A DNA stretch of 64,000 bases from the NCBI GenBank assembly GCA_003952965.2, contig RXIC02000227.1:62001-126000 (forward strand), in the 5' to 3' direction. Positions within the stretch are counted from its first letter, which is position 1. Each line of letters opens with the position of its first letter. Below, piece by piece: positions 23,801 through 38,300 of the stretch. The position numbers and the translations under genes were made by a program. The notes beneath the pieces were generated by a model that was not told the DNA's origin, did not search any database, and saw nothing but the letters and a program-made list of their open reading frames with translations. The DNA comes from Morella rubra. Its lineage: Eukaryota > Streptophyta > Magnoliopsida > Fagales > Myricaceae.

Positions 23801-26800
23801 ACATCGATAATCAAAACGATTAATCATAGCACCACTTGTAGTTTACGTAGCTGTGTGCGAGAATACATTGTACGTTGTAAGCCATGTGATAGAGCAGAGG
23901 GGCATGACTCTCTTCAAAAGCATAAGGCTACTCATAAACAAAAAAAAAAGAAATTTAGAGTGCCTCACAAGGCCCATCCCATGCAATAAGGGCTTAATAT
24001 AGAGTTAGAACTCAGTCAAGACTTCAGTATACTAGCTTATTAATGAGGGAAACATTAATTACTTCAATTAACGCTGCATGAGTTTCTATCACGTTCCGAG
24101 TACAAGTCCATTGACTACTTCATTTCGCAAAGCAATCAAGAATGATTCTATTAAATGCAGTGGTGTCACATCAGTTCCAATGATTGGGACGTCTACCTCA
24201 AAACCTAGCAAATCCGATTAGGAGAAGAATGGAGTATTGTCATAAAATATTAGGAGTTATAAATTGGCGCTAGATTGTTCTGCGTGGGTTATAAAGTGAT
24301 ATTTATGTAATTTTAGGACCAACACATATACCACTCATCTTGATCATACGCACGGCATTCCATACACATTTACTAGTTATAGACCTCATGTTTGTTTCCT
24401 TTTAGATTTGAGCCAGGTGTGAAAACCCCTACGAAAAATTTTCCGGTGTAGTCCTTGCACATGCACTTAAATAGTCGTGGTGGGCGGTTTATTCGATTTA
24501 CTTTCCGATATAATTTAGCAACCGAAGAATAGGACCCAAATTATCTATGAGAGTCGCAGAGATAATGTGGTAGCTTAGCGAGGACAAAGTTGACCTCTAC
24601 TCTCCATTTTTTGTTTTCCTCCCTTGTTCTCGAAGACATTCCAAACGTTAACTTGACCAACCAAGGCTCGGAGTTTGTTTAGTACCATATTCACAATGTT
24701 TCAAAGCTTTCAAAACATCTAGCCTTAAGCATCACTCTCTTTCTCTCGATGTGTTATCGCTGGAGAAAATTTTTTTGCACAAGAGCAATTAGTAAGTTAG
24801 CTGACGCTGTGGTGTGTACCATTCATCATGTCTGAGTTAGCTATAGGAATTATAAAAGATGCAACAGAAACTCTAAGTACTCTTTCTCTAAATATTTCAC
24901 ACAGACCTTTGTTTGTCCTCCAGCCCCAAGAGGGAGAAATATAATCTTTTCATTGGTAATCGGAGGGAGAGATTGTGCCGCACCAACTATGGCACTATCT
25001 TCGGCCAATTCCCAAATGGAGTAAATTATGTAACCAAACGCCCTCTTACAAGTACTCACAAATGAGCATCGTTATATCCAATATTCTGTCTTCGCCACTC
25101 AATCCCACTGCCGCTATATCCTTCTTAGCAACCAATAATACACATGGCACCTATTTATGGATCCACGCTCAAAAATATTAAATTCGACTCCAGTACTCAT
25201 CCATCCTCCTTCCACGTCCCAACCCCCACCTCGAAAGACCGAGGAGGGCAGCTAACTCTCAACTGTTTTCTCAGCTCCCTTTCCTCCCTAATGGAATTCC
25301 TACATTGATACAAATATTAGCTTCTACGTTTTCTAGAAGTCTTTGAGATGAAATCCTAGAACGTCAATTCTCCTTACTGAGGACAAGCAACTCACAACGG
25401 TGAACAAATCATTCGAAGTACGCAACACTTGATCGGATATATCTGGGGAGTTAGGTGTTATCGTGCTCGTGAGCCTCAGCATTGATACGACGGCACAGTT
25501 ACCTCGATACCTGACGCACGGATGAAGATGGTGACTCATTGGAGAACCTGAGTAACGTGGCTTTTTCTTTCTGATTCTCAACTGACGAGACCCTGTCCGA
25601 GATTCCGTGTTCTCTGGTATAGTCTTGGCATGATGCAGGGCCAAAACAATAGAAGGGTAGACACGTGGAAGGAGTAGTCTCTCTCCACCTCATAACTATG
25701 TAGGTTCCGAAAGATTCGGCAAATTCCGGAGACCTTTTTTTTAAACAGTGCGAATGCCGTCCACTCTCATTTTCATGGTGCTGTACCTCTTAATGATAAG
25801 TGAATTGATCCCGTCACCGGACAGGATCTCATAAAATTCCTCATCGCTGCGTCCCCGTTTCCAATCTGTTGCCTCTATTTTTTTTTTTCCTTCTCCACTT
25901 TCCGTCTGCTTCACGATTGCTGCAACACACATTTTTAATATTGACGATTAAAACAAGAAAGTAATCCGGTCTCCTACCCTCAGTTTTATTGGTTGGTGAT
26001 TAATTATAAAATTTATAGCCACCTCCGTGAATTCAATTAATCATCACCATAATTCGAGCATTAGCTTCGTGAGTTAATTTAAATATGTAAACTTCATTAA
26101 AGACTTAAAAAAGTGAATTCATTTAACTCCTACCATCAGTTTGCTTATTAATTTAAGATGTAATTCATTTTAAACTTTATATGTCATTGCATTTAAAAAA
26201 TATAGATGTGGAATTCATTAAAACTTAAAATTAAATCATTAAGACTTAAAGAGAGTATGAAGTCATTACACTACTACCCTATAGTTTGCCATTAATTAAA
26301 TGTGAATTATTAAAATTAACTTAAAAGAATGTGAATCATTTAACGCTCACTATAGTGTGGCTCAAGGACACCACTCGATATAAAATGTCAGAAACAATTG
26401 AATTAAAAGAAGTATTTGTCTCAAATTCCACTTAGAGTGTAAAATAGTTTTAATTTTTAAGATAATTTCTTTTACAAGAAAACAATTCTCTCTCTTTTTT
26501 AAACTTATAGTAACTTCCATCTACTATTACACTTGTGCACGACTCAAACCCATAGGTATGTGCAATATGCAACGTATAAGGCGCTATCTTGTGTTCTAGA
26601 TATATTTCACTCTAGAAAAGAAGCCTTTTTTACAAATCGCTTCGACGTCGCCAATATTACGTTCCTCACACCATGATGCCTCTCTTTGTGATCTCATTCC
26701 CGTTGTTCGCACCTTACTTCCTTAATACTCCAACATCACATTCCATTTTTCTAATGACCAGCCCATATCTATAGACTTAAATTATAATTCTAAAAGCTAA

Positions 26801-29200
26801 TTAAGATTAGATTCTCAAGACAAAAATAAAAATATAAAATTCAAATATTAAAACCTTTCATTAAAAAACTAGCCAATAAACCTAAAGTACATTTAAGAAC
26901 TTTTCGTATTAATTTAAAGATGTAATTTTTCATTTAAATTAGTGTGCCATTCTTGACACTTTGTCAAATTAGCATATTCTTCCTAGTTCTCATTAAAGAG
27001 AATCTCTTGTTTATCTGATATAACTATTTAAGTTCTCGCTATGTGTTTCTTTTGATTTTAATCTATGAGTCTTAACTTTACTTAGACTCTAATATTACTA
27101 TTTTCACAATTATTTTTTTGACTTATTTTCCTTAAATCTCTTAGCGAATTAAACAATATATTTAGATTGATAATATAGAAACTTTATTTTACATCATAAA
27201 ATTATGATGCAAATTGTGATACTCCGAATCTTTCTTTGTGTAAAAGAAGAAAAGAAATAAGAGATTATTAACTATGTATCACATGTCAGAGAGATAGTTA
27301 TTAGGTAATTGATATAGATATTGTTTGATTGTGTTTAAAATGATCTAACTAGAATCGTACTTGTAAGAAATATATACTTTCTTCTTAGAATGTCATTTAT
27401 AAAGGTTAGAAATATCTGATGAAAGACTTTAGAAATTTCAGTGTCCTGTAAGTTGCAAAGTAATACTCTCTGGCCGCGACTCCTAAAACGTTGGATCAAT
27501 AGAGAAAATCGTTCCTGTTGCTTAAGCATAAGAAGAGATTCTCGTTGAATTAACAGGCACCCAATTATGTATAAATTAAGAAGATCAATGCGAGTGGGAT
27601 GAGAGATGGTGTATCTCATCCATACAATTGTCCTTATCATTTTCATATCACTAAACAAGTCGACGGGCGCTTTTGTTGATCAAAACAAACTCATTGTTGG
27701 CTTCTCTCTTTAGTCCATCAGTGCAAGAGGCGATATTTTCTATAGTGGATATGGATTATTAGAGAATTTGGGATAGGGACTTTTGTTTGGCATCTGACTT
27801 GAACAGGAAATAATTTTCCATTAATCTCTGATGATAGAGTAAATGGGGAGATGGATTTAGTAGTATGAAGAGACTGTAATACCGAATAATGAGTGGTTAG
27901 TAGCAAAAACCGCTCATATCTAATAAGAGTTGGACAAAATAGCTCTATAGTTACTTCCTCGAACGCCAATTAGATACTTGGGATAATAGTCATATAATGT
28001 GACACCATGTCACCTGTTACAAGGGTAAACACGCATAAACATAATTACAATTTAACAACAGAGATCTCTATAGATAACATTATATGTAGGCTTGAATGTC
28101 TACAAGGATGTAGGACACTCGTTTTTTCTTGCTCCTCTTTATTTAGGTTTCCACTTTGCCAAAGTTGAGTGTTTGGACAAGATATACTGAATCTTGAGCC
28201 TTAACTGCAAACTTAGAATTCAAAACTGTTCTGGCTTCAAGATTATGTGCTGAATTTAAATTTTAAATATGAGACATTACTATTAAGTAATTCTTGTATT
28301 ACTCTGCTCTACTAATATAATATACAAATAAATCTAGTTCTCTTAATTTAACATTTACATAAAAAAGGATATAGTATAGAGTAGCTCTCATAATTCCAGT
28401 AACAGCAACTTTTATCACCTTACATAAATAAAATAATCGAATACTTCATTCACTACATTTTTTTCTCGAACAATGCTCACATTAATACTTACTAAATCTA
28501 CATCTTCATATTTTCACAACATTCCAAAATTATCCAATACAATCTTGTTACTTGTGCTCTCTCTCCTAAGTATAAAGGCAGCTTATTTCATGCTTCGTGA
28601 CAAATCCGCGGTCATGGCTGAATGGGGTCTGAAGGGCATCTCTATGACGGTTCATGTGGCCTGCTGAAGCCGCCTCACAAACTGAAAAGAATGACACTAC
28701 CGAACAAGTCGCTGACTACCATGAGCATGCAGACTGTGACGAGACTCAGCTAATGCTCCAGCTCATGGATCATTGGATCTCACATGGAGTTATGACTTCA
28801 GAATAACAAGATATTTTGCCTGTGGGAGCAGATCATACTCCAATAACAATGCCCCTCCCTCAATACGATACAACCAAAATTTTCAACTATCCTTATATAT
28901 ACGGGACTTATGTAAGCCTTCTCCTCTCGAGTGTATATTGACAATGTTTCCAAGACATAGGAAGAAGAAAAAAATAATTTTAGGTTAATTTTGTAATGAT
29001 TACACAAGAGAAGGGAAGACTCTTGGCTTGATCTCGTCAACAAAGAAAACAAATCGTCGGCCTCCACGCACAGGAAAAAAGAACCTACAAATGGATTATA
29101 GTCTTCTCCTGTTGAAAACATCAGCAGCCAAGTACTCTGATTCACTTCATGAAAATCATTACCTCAAAAAATAACCTAATTATGTAAAAACACAGCAAAA
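17830..29200. other. 11 kb with no supportable gene; degraded sequence
   Basis: Up to about 17800 the right MADS block is nearly identical to the left; within a few dozen bases it turns into a version full of small indels. Later patches still echo the left copy: 20900-20945 has ATGCCACA and CACTTCGTGG like 8871-8910. Reading frames are all short and show no family features. The pattern fits unpolished single-read sequence better than ordinary divergence, because neighbouring exons of the same gene are clean. Gene content here should be considered unknown, not absent. Confidence 0.55.
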
Positions 29201-29222
29201 TTAGGCACAGGTCTGTGCTTTT

Positions 29223-31872
29223 TCAAGAGGATTTTGACACACGCGGTGTTTTGGAGTTCAATTTCACACGCCGCTCTTCATATGATGCTGCAACCAGTTC
29301 AAGCAGTATTACAACAAGTCAGAAGATAATTTCCGATGTGGCAATAAAAGTATTTCAGGTGATAAGTGTTGAAGAGGAAATAGGAGCTAATTATTTCAAT
29401 CAATAGTGTTGAAGAGGAAATAGAAGCTATAACTGCAGGCTTTTAAGCGCTTGCCAAATACCAGCAGATTCCAGAATTTTCAATTGTATCTCAAAAAGCA
29501 TGGGGAATAAAAACACTAGCAAGCACTACCAATTGAATAACTGAGATGCAAAATGACCACCAGTAGCAAGGAACTGATAAAACTAGAGCTGCAGGGTGTT
29601 CGAAAAGAATATCTACCTTTATGACAATTAGGAATTGACCACAACCAATCAGGTGTAAAGACAAATTATATATGGGAACATGAGGCTCCTCAGACTGCAC
29701 TGCATCCTTCAACTTAACCCAACGGATTTCAACAAAGGTATATTTTCTAAATAATTTTTCTTTTATAAGTATATTTTCTAAATTAGGAAAAAATAAAGCC
29801 TATCGCTTATATAAAAAAAGTATGAGGTCGTCTCCTGCTAGCTTGAAGTCTAGGACTCTCTGAAATCAAGTTTCAACCATGAGCTAGCTATGACCATATT
29901 CTCTTGTCAAGAAGCAGGCCTTTCCCTGCACAATCAAACTAAAGCTTATTTCTTTTTCCTATAGTATCTGACCAAAGTGATATTTTAAGGAGGTACAAGA
30001 TATTAACCATTAGATCATATCAAGAGAATATTAATAAGCCAAAAGCTATAATATAATGGTAAAGAAACACTGTAACTTACGTTCAGTTGGTCGTGACACG
30101 AGTGGAACATGGGAAGCTTTTTTCTTGGTTTTTCCATTATTCAATATGCTTTGATCTGACAACATAAACGCTGCCTCAGCAATACAGAAGTATATAAGTA
30201 AACAGCAAAAAATAATATATCTTGGTGGTAACGTAGAAGTAATCTTTCAGCACCTCTAGATATGGGCAACTGGCTTAGCAGAGCTTCCTGAAATATTGTA
30301 GCTTGGAGCTGGTAACTGCGGCATTGATTTGCCAAGTGCACATGCAGGGCTTCTCCAGCATCTACAGATATCACCAGCTTAAACATTGTCAGTTATTACC
30401 GCACCTAGGAAAGCAAATGATAAATGATACATGGAAATAAAAGTTATGTGACATACATGCTTGACTGGTCAAGATATGTTACCATTTAGACGAGTTTTCA
30501 AAGAGGAATCTATTTCATTGTGAGCAATCAACATCTACAGTCATTATGCTATAAGTACCTGCTGAACATATAAACTTGAGATCTTCAAATTCACAGGAAC
30601 GAAGAACCAATGGAAGCTCTGGAGCCATGGCATACTGGGGTTTCCTTGGTGTCCTGCCAGTATCCAGTAATGTATCTATCACCTACAAAGTTACGCATTT
30701 AAACTCAGTTTCTTTCTGATTGTAAAACAAAAAGATGGAAGGCAGTGACAATTTCCAAGAGGTGGAAATCTAAGTTCATTTATTTATTGAAACTTATTTC
30801 AAATGCTGCAAGTGGAGTTCACAAGCAAGAACCTGGACCTTATGCGTGGTAGTTGATCTCCACACTTAGAGACAATATCTAAACCGTGAAATTTTCCAGT
30901 GGTTCTGCTTGATTACACATGCGATCTAGACCATGTGAAGTAAAAAACCAATAATCTAATGATCTCATATAGAGAGTGAGACCATCAAACTGGGGTGATT
31001 ATAAGAATAGCATATTTATGTATACCTCCAGTGGATATAGAACAACAACATCCAGGGAAGTGTTCCATCCTTATGAAGATCTTCTTCAGAACCTAAGAAA
31101 TTCAGGTTTAGCAGGACTAAAGGCTGAGTATATGGAATCCCCTTAAGTGAACCTAGGAATAGAAATAATGGCTTCGTAAGGTTCAATGACCAAGAGACAA
31201 AAGAGTCACCAGCTCCAGTATCTTGGTTCACTTATCAAAAAGATGGAGAGATCTAGGATGGTGTTTCCCATAAAATCAGGAAAGGGTGGATAAGATGAGG
31301 TGCATATACAGCATATTGTACAACTGTTAGGACCTTTTTTTTTTTTTTTTAAATTTGTACAACTGCCAAATAGGACGCTTATAAGCAAAAGAGGAAAATA
31401 ATAGTAATGTGGTAGGAGCAGACGCTTAGTGATTCATAATGTCGGGTAATCGAAAAAACATGCTTGTAAACTGAGCATCACAATGGCCCATAGGGATAAG
31501 GTTATATGGACGGATTGAGTGGAGTGCACTGAAGGAAAATAAGTTATTGAAAGAATTTTTACAATAAAAGAGAGAACTCATTGAAAAACTTAGGCCTGAA
31601 TGAGCATGTGTGGTGTATTGGCAATGTTTGATTGCATTTTCAGATAAACAAAAAAAGCTCTACTGTTGTGTCTGTTGAATATCCCCCCTACCTTAAGAGA
31701 GCTAAATTAAAAAGCTTAAGAGAGCTATAAATCTCAGGTAAATATTGTCCGTACATCAGGAGATTCAAGACCTTGGCCGATCATCAACAGTACAGCAACC
31801 ATGCAACGCACTTGGTGCCACAGGAAAGCACTACCTTTGATTTTAAATGCCAAAAGTTGGTCGCCATTGTAC
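29223..31872 (-). CDS. PUS3: tRNA pseudouridine(38/39) synthase, PUS3/DEG1 type (3' part)
   Basis: Five clean exons on the minus strand, in transcript order: 31872-31755, 30682-30559, 30361-30254, 30155-30081 and 29287-29223, all in phase with GT-AG borders and ending in TGA. They encode [20 protein letters not shown], the C-terminal TruA-fold core of eukaryotic Pus3/Deg1, then [56 protein letters not shown] and the final [12 protein letters not shown]. The enzyme converts U38/U39 of the tRNA anticodon arm to pseudouridine. The N-terminal half with the catalytic Asp would lie at higher coordinates, but that sequence is inside the A/C-rich block, where only a scrambled exon can be seen (32850-33060). 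The gene is therefore incomplete here, probably for technical reasons. Confidence 0.88.
29365..29423. repeat. 40-bp-spaced direct repeat in the last PUS3 intron
   Basis: AGTGTTGAAGAGGAAATAG occurs at 29365 and again at 29405, each followed by GAGCTA or AAGCTA. A small tandem duplication of about 40 bases. Confidence 0.8.
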
Positions 31873-32349
31873 CTGCAGGGAATCAGAATTTTTACAAGCA
31901 ATACAAAGTAATTTTTATTGAAAAAGATCTGGAAAGAAATGAGCAATAATGTTTTATTTAATTTTGTATTTGTTTTTTCTAACTAACATCAAGTTTATTT
32001 GCTTAATTCCATTATTGCTGGTTCTGGGCCATAATTGTGGGCCTTTGTTACTGTTTTACCAAATAAATGACTCTTATCTAGTTTATAGAATTTCCTGCGG
32101 TAGTTGGTGCAGTCAAATTCGGAATTCTTACTAGTCAATGCAACTCCTACTCCCTACTAGAAGTTAAAGAATCTAAAAGCAAACAGTACACCATTGAACA
32201 GCAATAGCAAGTTGTATAGAAGGCCAAGTATTTTTGTCCACAGATGGCATGTTCTCTACTGTGGTCTTTATGGTTTTCTCTTTTCTTCACAATTCTCTCG
32301 GTTAGAGTTGACATTCAATGTTTACATCGCTTAGGTCAGCAACTATTTC

Positions 32350-35300
32350 TTCCTCTTCATGTCCCAAGCCGCACCCTTCCAAACCTACCTTGAGCACCTA
32401 ATTTGTTGCTGCCACAAAAATTCCAACATCAAGTTTCTTCCAAACCATAGCCCACCATATTCTTATATGTAAACACTAACTAATTAAAAAGGCTGTCCCA
32501 TATCTCCCATACTTCTAGTGCCTCAACAATATAACCCCAAAGCCATCTACATAACAACCAACAAATTATATACCACCGATACACTATCCCAACAACACAA
32601 TTTCATCCCAACCATAATTCTGTGCCCCGAAATGGCCAAATCTACATGACCAAATACACTCATAGCGACCATGAAGAAATAAAATAGACCACGTCTAGCC
32701 CGAAAACCAACCCCTCAAAATCTGAAAACACACCAACTATCTAAACCTCACAATCAGAAAAAGGAAAACAAATATATCGTAACAATAAAACTGTAAGAAT
32801 AACCAACGCCACAGCATATACAAGTTAAATAGCAACATTCTATACTCGAATACCCCCATTTTACAACACCCATCTCCAGAGTCATGTTCCCCAAAAACAA
32901 AATTCTCTTGCCGAGCCATTCTCCTCCCAAATAAAACCATGGTCAAAGATAACCAAAGACGAGGCACTAAAAGTTTCAGTGAAATACAACAATAACCTAT
33001 GAGCCAAACCGCAGCGAGCCCAAACTGACCCGTTCACAACATGTTCTAGAACACCACAAAAACATCGGGACACATATAGAGCCAAAACGAAAAATAAACT
33101 ACCAAAAACCAATACAAAAGAGATTCAGAAATTCCTACAACCAAAACTATAAAAAAACTAAAAACTTTATGACGACTCCCTGCATCAAAACACCAGCTAA
33201 CCACCAACCACCTGCGAGCGCCAAAATCAATGTCCAACATAATAATAACATTATCACATTAAAACCAAGACCAAAAAATAACCAAAGACACAATAGAAGA
33301 ACAATAACCATACTTCCTCCAACAATACCCCAAACCTCCACCAACCATTCTAAAACACTCTCGAGAAACTTACAAATACAGCACCAAGATTTATGAACAA
33401 TAATAATAATTCGATTATAGCACAATAGAAAACACACATCTACATGGAACTGAAAGCATAGAAAAATAATATCGAATATAAAATCAAGAATCACTGTCCT
33501 TTTCCATATAATCCCACTTTACACACCTAAACCCCAATGGACATAGCAAATGAAGCGAGAACTTACAATCAAAGAAAAGATCAGTACAACATAACGAAAA
33601 TAGATTACAAGTACCTAAACCCTAATGCTCAAGCTATCCTACGCTCCATAACAATTCAAAAAACCAACTAGTAAGATCCATGGCCCACAACAAACATACA
33701 CCAATCCACCTCTTGTCGGCGTGTTACACATCTCTCCCAATCTATATTGACGCCAATAAACCCTTAAGAATGTCCATTACCATGTGGACGCCAGGACGCC
33801 ACCCAAGTCACTGCCATGAGCATATCAATACTAAAAAATTTCCTTAATCGATTAGCCTTACTCAAGAGGGCCCCTTGATTTTTGGATAATTAACGGCATA
33901 GTTAATGCGTCACTAAATCTCACAGGAAGCGCCCCACAACATAATCTAAAAATAACTCAAACTCCCTCAACTTAGAACAACCAAACACCTTCAATTGCAT
34001 TACCGACCATCTCCAACCTACCCACCTGACAAAATCCAGCTATAACCCGATAAACACCTCGACCACACCTTGCACTGAAGCCAACTGGAACTGGACACCA
34101 GCCTAAAACTCGAATATCAGTAGGAAGAACTCGATTCAGCACCCTCACATAATCAATTTCTCCTGCTGTTGAAGAGACAACAAAATGCTAAAAAAGAAAA
34201 AGCAAACTGTACTTAAGATGAGTGAAACTGATTCTTTGAGTTTGAATGTAATCACAGAGGGGTGTGGCAATAAAGAATTTAAATTATGGGTCAAAATCTA
34301 TTAAATACGTGAAAGCAATGGTTTGCAACAAAAAAAACTTTTTCTTCCTTCTTTCCTTCTCCACCCACTAGCCCCCCCCCACAAAACTCGCGAACCAATC
34401 AGAAACAACCAAGATAAGCAGACAGAAAAAAATAGTAACAAATGTACAATAACAAAAATCCAAACCCTTTAATGTCTGAAAAACAATATGAAGAATCTTA
34501 CTACAACTACATATTGGAGAAGCACAAAGAAAACCAAAGCAAAAAACACCCAAAATATCCCAGAAGAACACGCAACACTTAGTGCAAATTCCAACTGCGA
34601 AACCAACACACTTCCCAACAAAACACACGAAGCACAAAACCTCGACATTCTAATCAGTTTTTTTCTATCCTAAACAAACCAAACACCGCCTATCCGATAT
34701 ATATGACCCCTATCAGCTTACCCGCTAACCCTGCATCATAATCGAAAAAACAAACAAACCTATCTACAAGACACTCTATCCACCTCGCCTTTCCACCATC
34801 CCTTGCAGTCTTGATCGTAAAAAAGAGAAGCAATCCACCTAGCGCATATTACGTTAGAGGACATTTGCAAATTGTTTAATCGAACTCCAATAGGGTTTAC
34901 CAAACGTTACAATGAATTATCAGACCTTGAAACTTATACAGAGGTCTCTCCGAGCCAAAGACTCTAATACAAATATATTCCATCTCTACAATGAACACCA
35001 AACCTAAATAATTGCCACCACAACACATTAATTACAAACCCAGCCGTCCAACCCATTCCAAACCTTAAAGAGTGAGACTCCAAAATAATCAAAATATAAA
35101 AGCCCAAAAACCCATCACCCAAATATACAAATGATGGCGAGATATGACCCATCCTCTAAACGAACCGAGCAAGATAAATGCGAAACAACTCCAGACAATA
35201 GAAAAATATATCTGCACATCGACGAACCAAAGCCGGCACGAACGTATATTGATATATAACCACCCTGCGACTACAAAGCCTGCGCCCCGGAACTACTAGC

Positions 35301-38300
35301 CCTTACATGTATGAAAACAACTGCAATATATAGACCAGAATCCCCCAACTATATAGAAATAAATACAATCAATTACCAAAGAATGAGCACATGTCAACTA
35401 TCTAACGAAAAAAACCCAAATTAAATGCACTTGAACAAAATCACAATAACACAGCGAAGAGGAAAGAGAATTGCAGGAAATAGGTCACACTGGAGTTCGA
35501 CACACAAAGAGAACCTATAAACGACAAGTACACGCTACAAGATTTCCAATCAAACTACTAGACAACAACACAACGTCTCCGAGTCCACACCCCCCGGTCC
35601 AAGACTACGCACAAAACATCAAAAAATATCATGCGCAATATATCACAACGAACAATCAATAGATATATTCCCACTTATACATATATCCGCAAACTGTACA
35701 GTCCATACACAACTAAAGAAAAACAACAGAACAAAAAAACAACCACCAGAATATACTCATTTCTCTGAGACTGTATATCATTCATCTTTGCCACTCCAAC
35801 AGCACCTAGAGAAACCCCAACCCCTTATCATCTCGCCTCTCCAACACAACAACACCTCCAAGCCCGCGCGCATAACACATAGTCACCCTCACACACTTCT
35901 TTCATACACAAACTCTTACCGTAACCTCTCAGTCTTATTCTACTCACAACCACCAAAAGACCAAATTATGAAAACCAATCTATCCGAGCGGAACACCCTG
36001 ACACGCCACCCAATATCAACATACCCAGAAAGAAAGTCCCTGCCAATGCCAATATACACATCAACCAAGCACTTCTTAACAAAACAATTCACCATCCCAA
36101 AACAACCAACCCGTCGCAGCCCATTCAACATACTCAATATCCTAGACCTTCATCCAAATACAGCCAATATGTACCCAAGAACTAAAGTGAAACACAAGTA
36201 ATTCACATCTAATACCCTTGTTCTCTCTACCGAAATTGCATCTCTAAGCCAACACCACAAGCGAGGCGAAGAATTACTAAGGTATCATTTTACATACATA
36301 CACCACCAAGCTTTATATAAACAAAAGGGGTGCCCCCAGGGTGGTACCAGAAAGACAAGAGGACAAACAGAACAAAAGTTACAACACGAACAAAACCAAA
36401 AACCAGGGCACAACAATCAAACCACGTACAAACACACAATAAACAAACCAGAACCAACAAACGAACAATGGATCTCATAGCAAATTGAGCAACTACTCTT
36501 CTCTAACCAAAAACAAACCATAACAATTCCCACTAATATAGTCTCACACTATCCAGAACAACATCGAACTCAAACACCTGCAATCCAACACCCAGGAAAC
36601 AGTTAGACATATAATTCCTCCATTTACTATGTTCAGCAAGATAACGCGCACAGAGCGAACTTATATGACACCAGATACCCCTAAAAAACCCACTGTCCGG
36701 TACACAGAAGAAACCATGAATACACAGTTAATACTATGCAGGACAATAAAGATCTGCACAATCTAAAAACATCTCAATAAACAACCTATTCAGGTATACA
36801 ACTAGACAAATGCAACCGGCAACACAATATATCAATCAACTCCAAAACAGAGAAAATATACCCTAACAGAAAAATAATGAAAAGCATACTGAGGAAAATA
36901 AAACACATTTACCTTTTCATTCATATTCTACTTCCCCATAAAGACAAACCAAAAACAACCCATCCTCGATCTAAGCAACCGACGACTTTCAAAACCATTA
37001 CATAATCCAATACACCCACAAGTCTTTCTCTCTTCAATCAATCAGACACACACCTCACCATGTTTTTGGGCAACCCACACTCAAACCAAAGAAAGGTGAT
37101 CCCTTGCCGTCTTTATTGAAAAATTCAAACATTAATTCAAACGGATTTTTATTAAAAAGAAACAAAAAAACTTACAACCAAACCCAACCCCTCCCACACC
37201 ACACACACACTCCAAATCACTCAAACCAAAATCCAAACACCAAAACTCCCAAAATAACCTCATTTTTAAAAAAAAAAATTCCATCAAATAATTATCTATC
37301 TATTGCCACTAACTTTTAAAATCACCAAAAACCTCTCCAACCAACCACCACCTACTATATTTAATAATTATATCAAAACAATAATCAATCAACATCATCC
37401 TACTATCCTACACCAACTTTATTATCACACAAAAACATCAAAAATCAAAAATACATATCTACACCACCAAAAATATCTTCTAAACAACAAAAATATTACA
37501 CAATAACTAAATCCAAGAACCTCCAATCAAATAACATAAATTAATTCACACCCCACTATCAAATAATATCCCAAACCCCTTCTACAAATTTGACAAGAAC
37601 GAGAGATACCTAGAACTAAGAAAAAGCATCCAACATTTAAGAGGAACGAAGAACTACACACTGCCCAGCACAAGAAAAAGAATATACCAGCAAGAATTAT
37701 CCTGCTCCAATTTCCCAAGAGTATAGCCTCACCCACACAAAAACAAAACTAAAGAAAACATGGAATCGAGGAACAAATCCAAGCAACTACACAAGAAAGT
37801 ACGAAACCAGAAACTTATATTTTCAAATCACAACCACAAAAAGTATAAACACGTATAACATATCACGATATAACTACATATAGTAAACCGCCCTTAAACA
37901 AAAATCCTGCAAGACAAGTCCCAAACCCACACAATCTCCAACAAACCTTATAATGACCCCTGGATACAGCGAAAATAACCATCTTCTATAAAACCTCATC
38001 AAATCACCCATTGATATCCGGAACCGAAAATATCTAATAAAAAAAAACCAGAACTAGCTCAAAACATCTACATACCCCCCTCTAGCACAATAACTCGCCA
38101 TCACAACCAAAATCCACATGAATAACTTAAAACAAGAAATAATCTTATATTTATCACAATATTAAATAGTAACAAACTCCCCTATAACAACTAACTCTGC
38201 GCATCATATAATTGTGCCGCGATGACTCAACCCTGCCATAGAACCTAAACACAAGAATCAAGCGCACCTAAACAACTATAATAATCCCTTGCGTCCCCCA

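Noticed and set aside
28798-29145. 115-codon minus-strand frame downstream of the PUS3 stop
   Set aside because: The real PUS3 end is at 29223 in phase with the upstream exons; this frame lies in the 3' flank and shows no family features.
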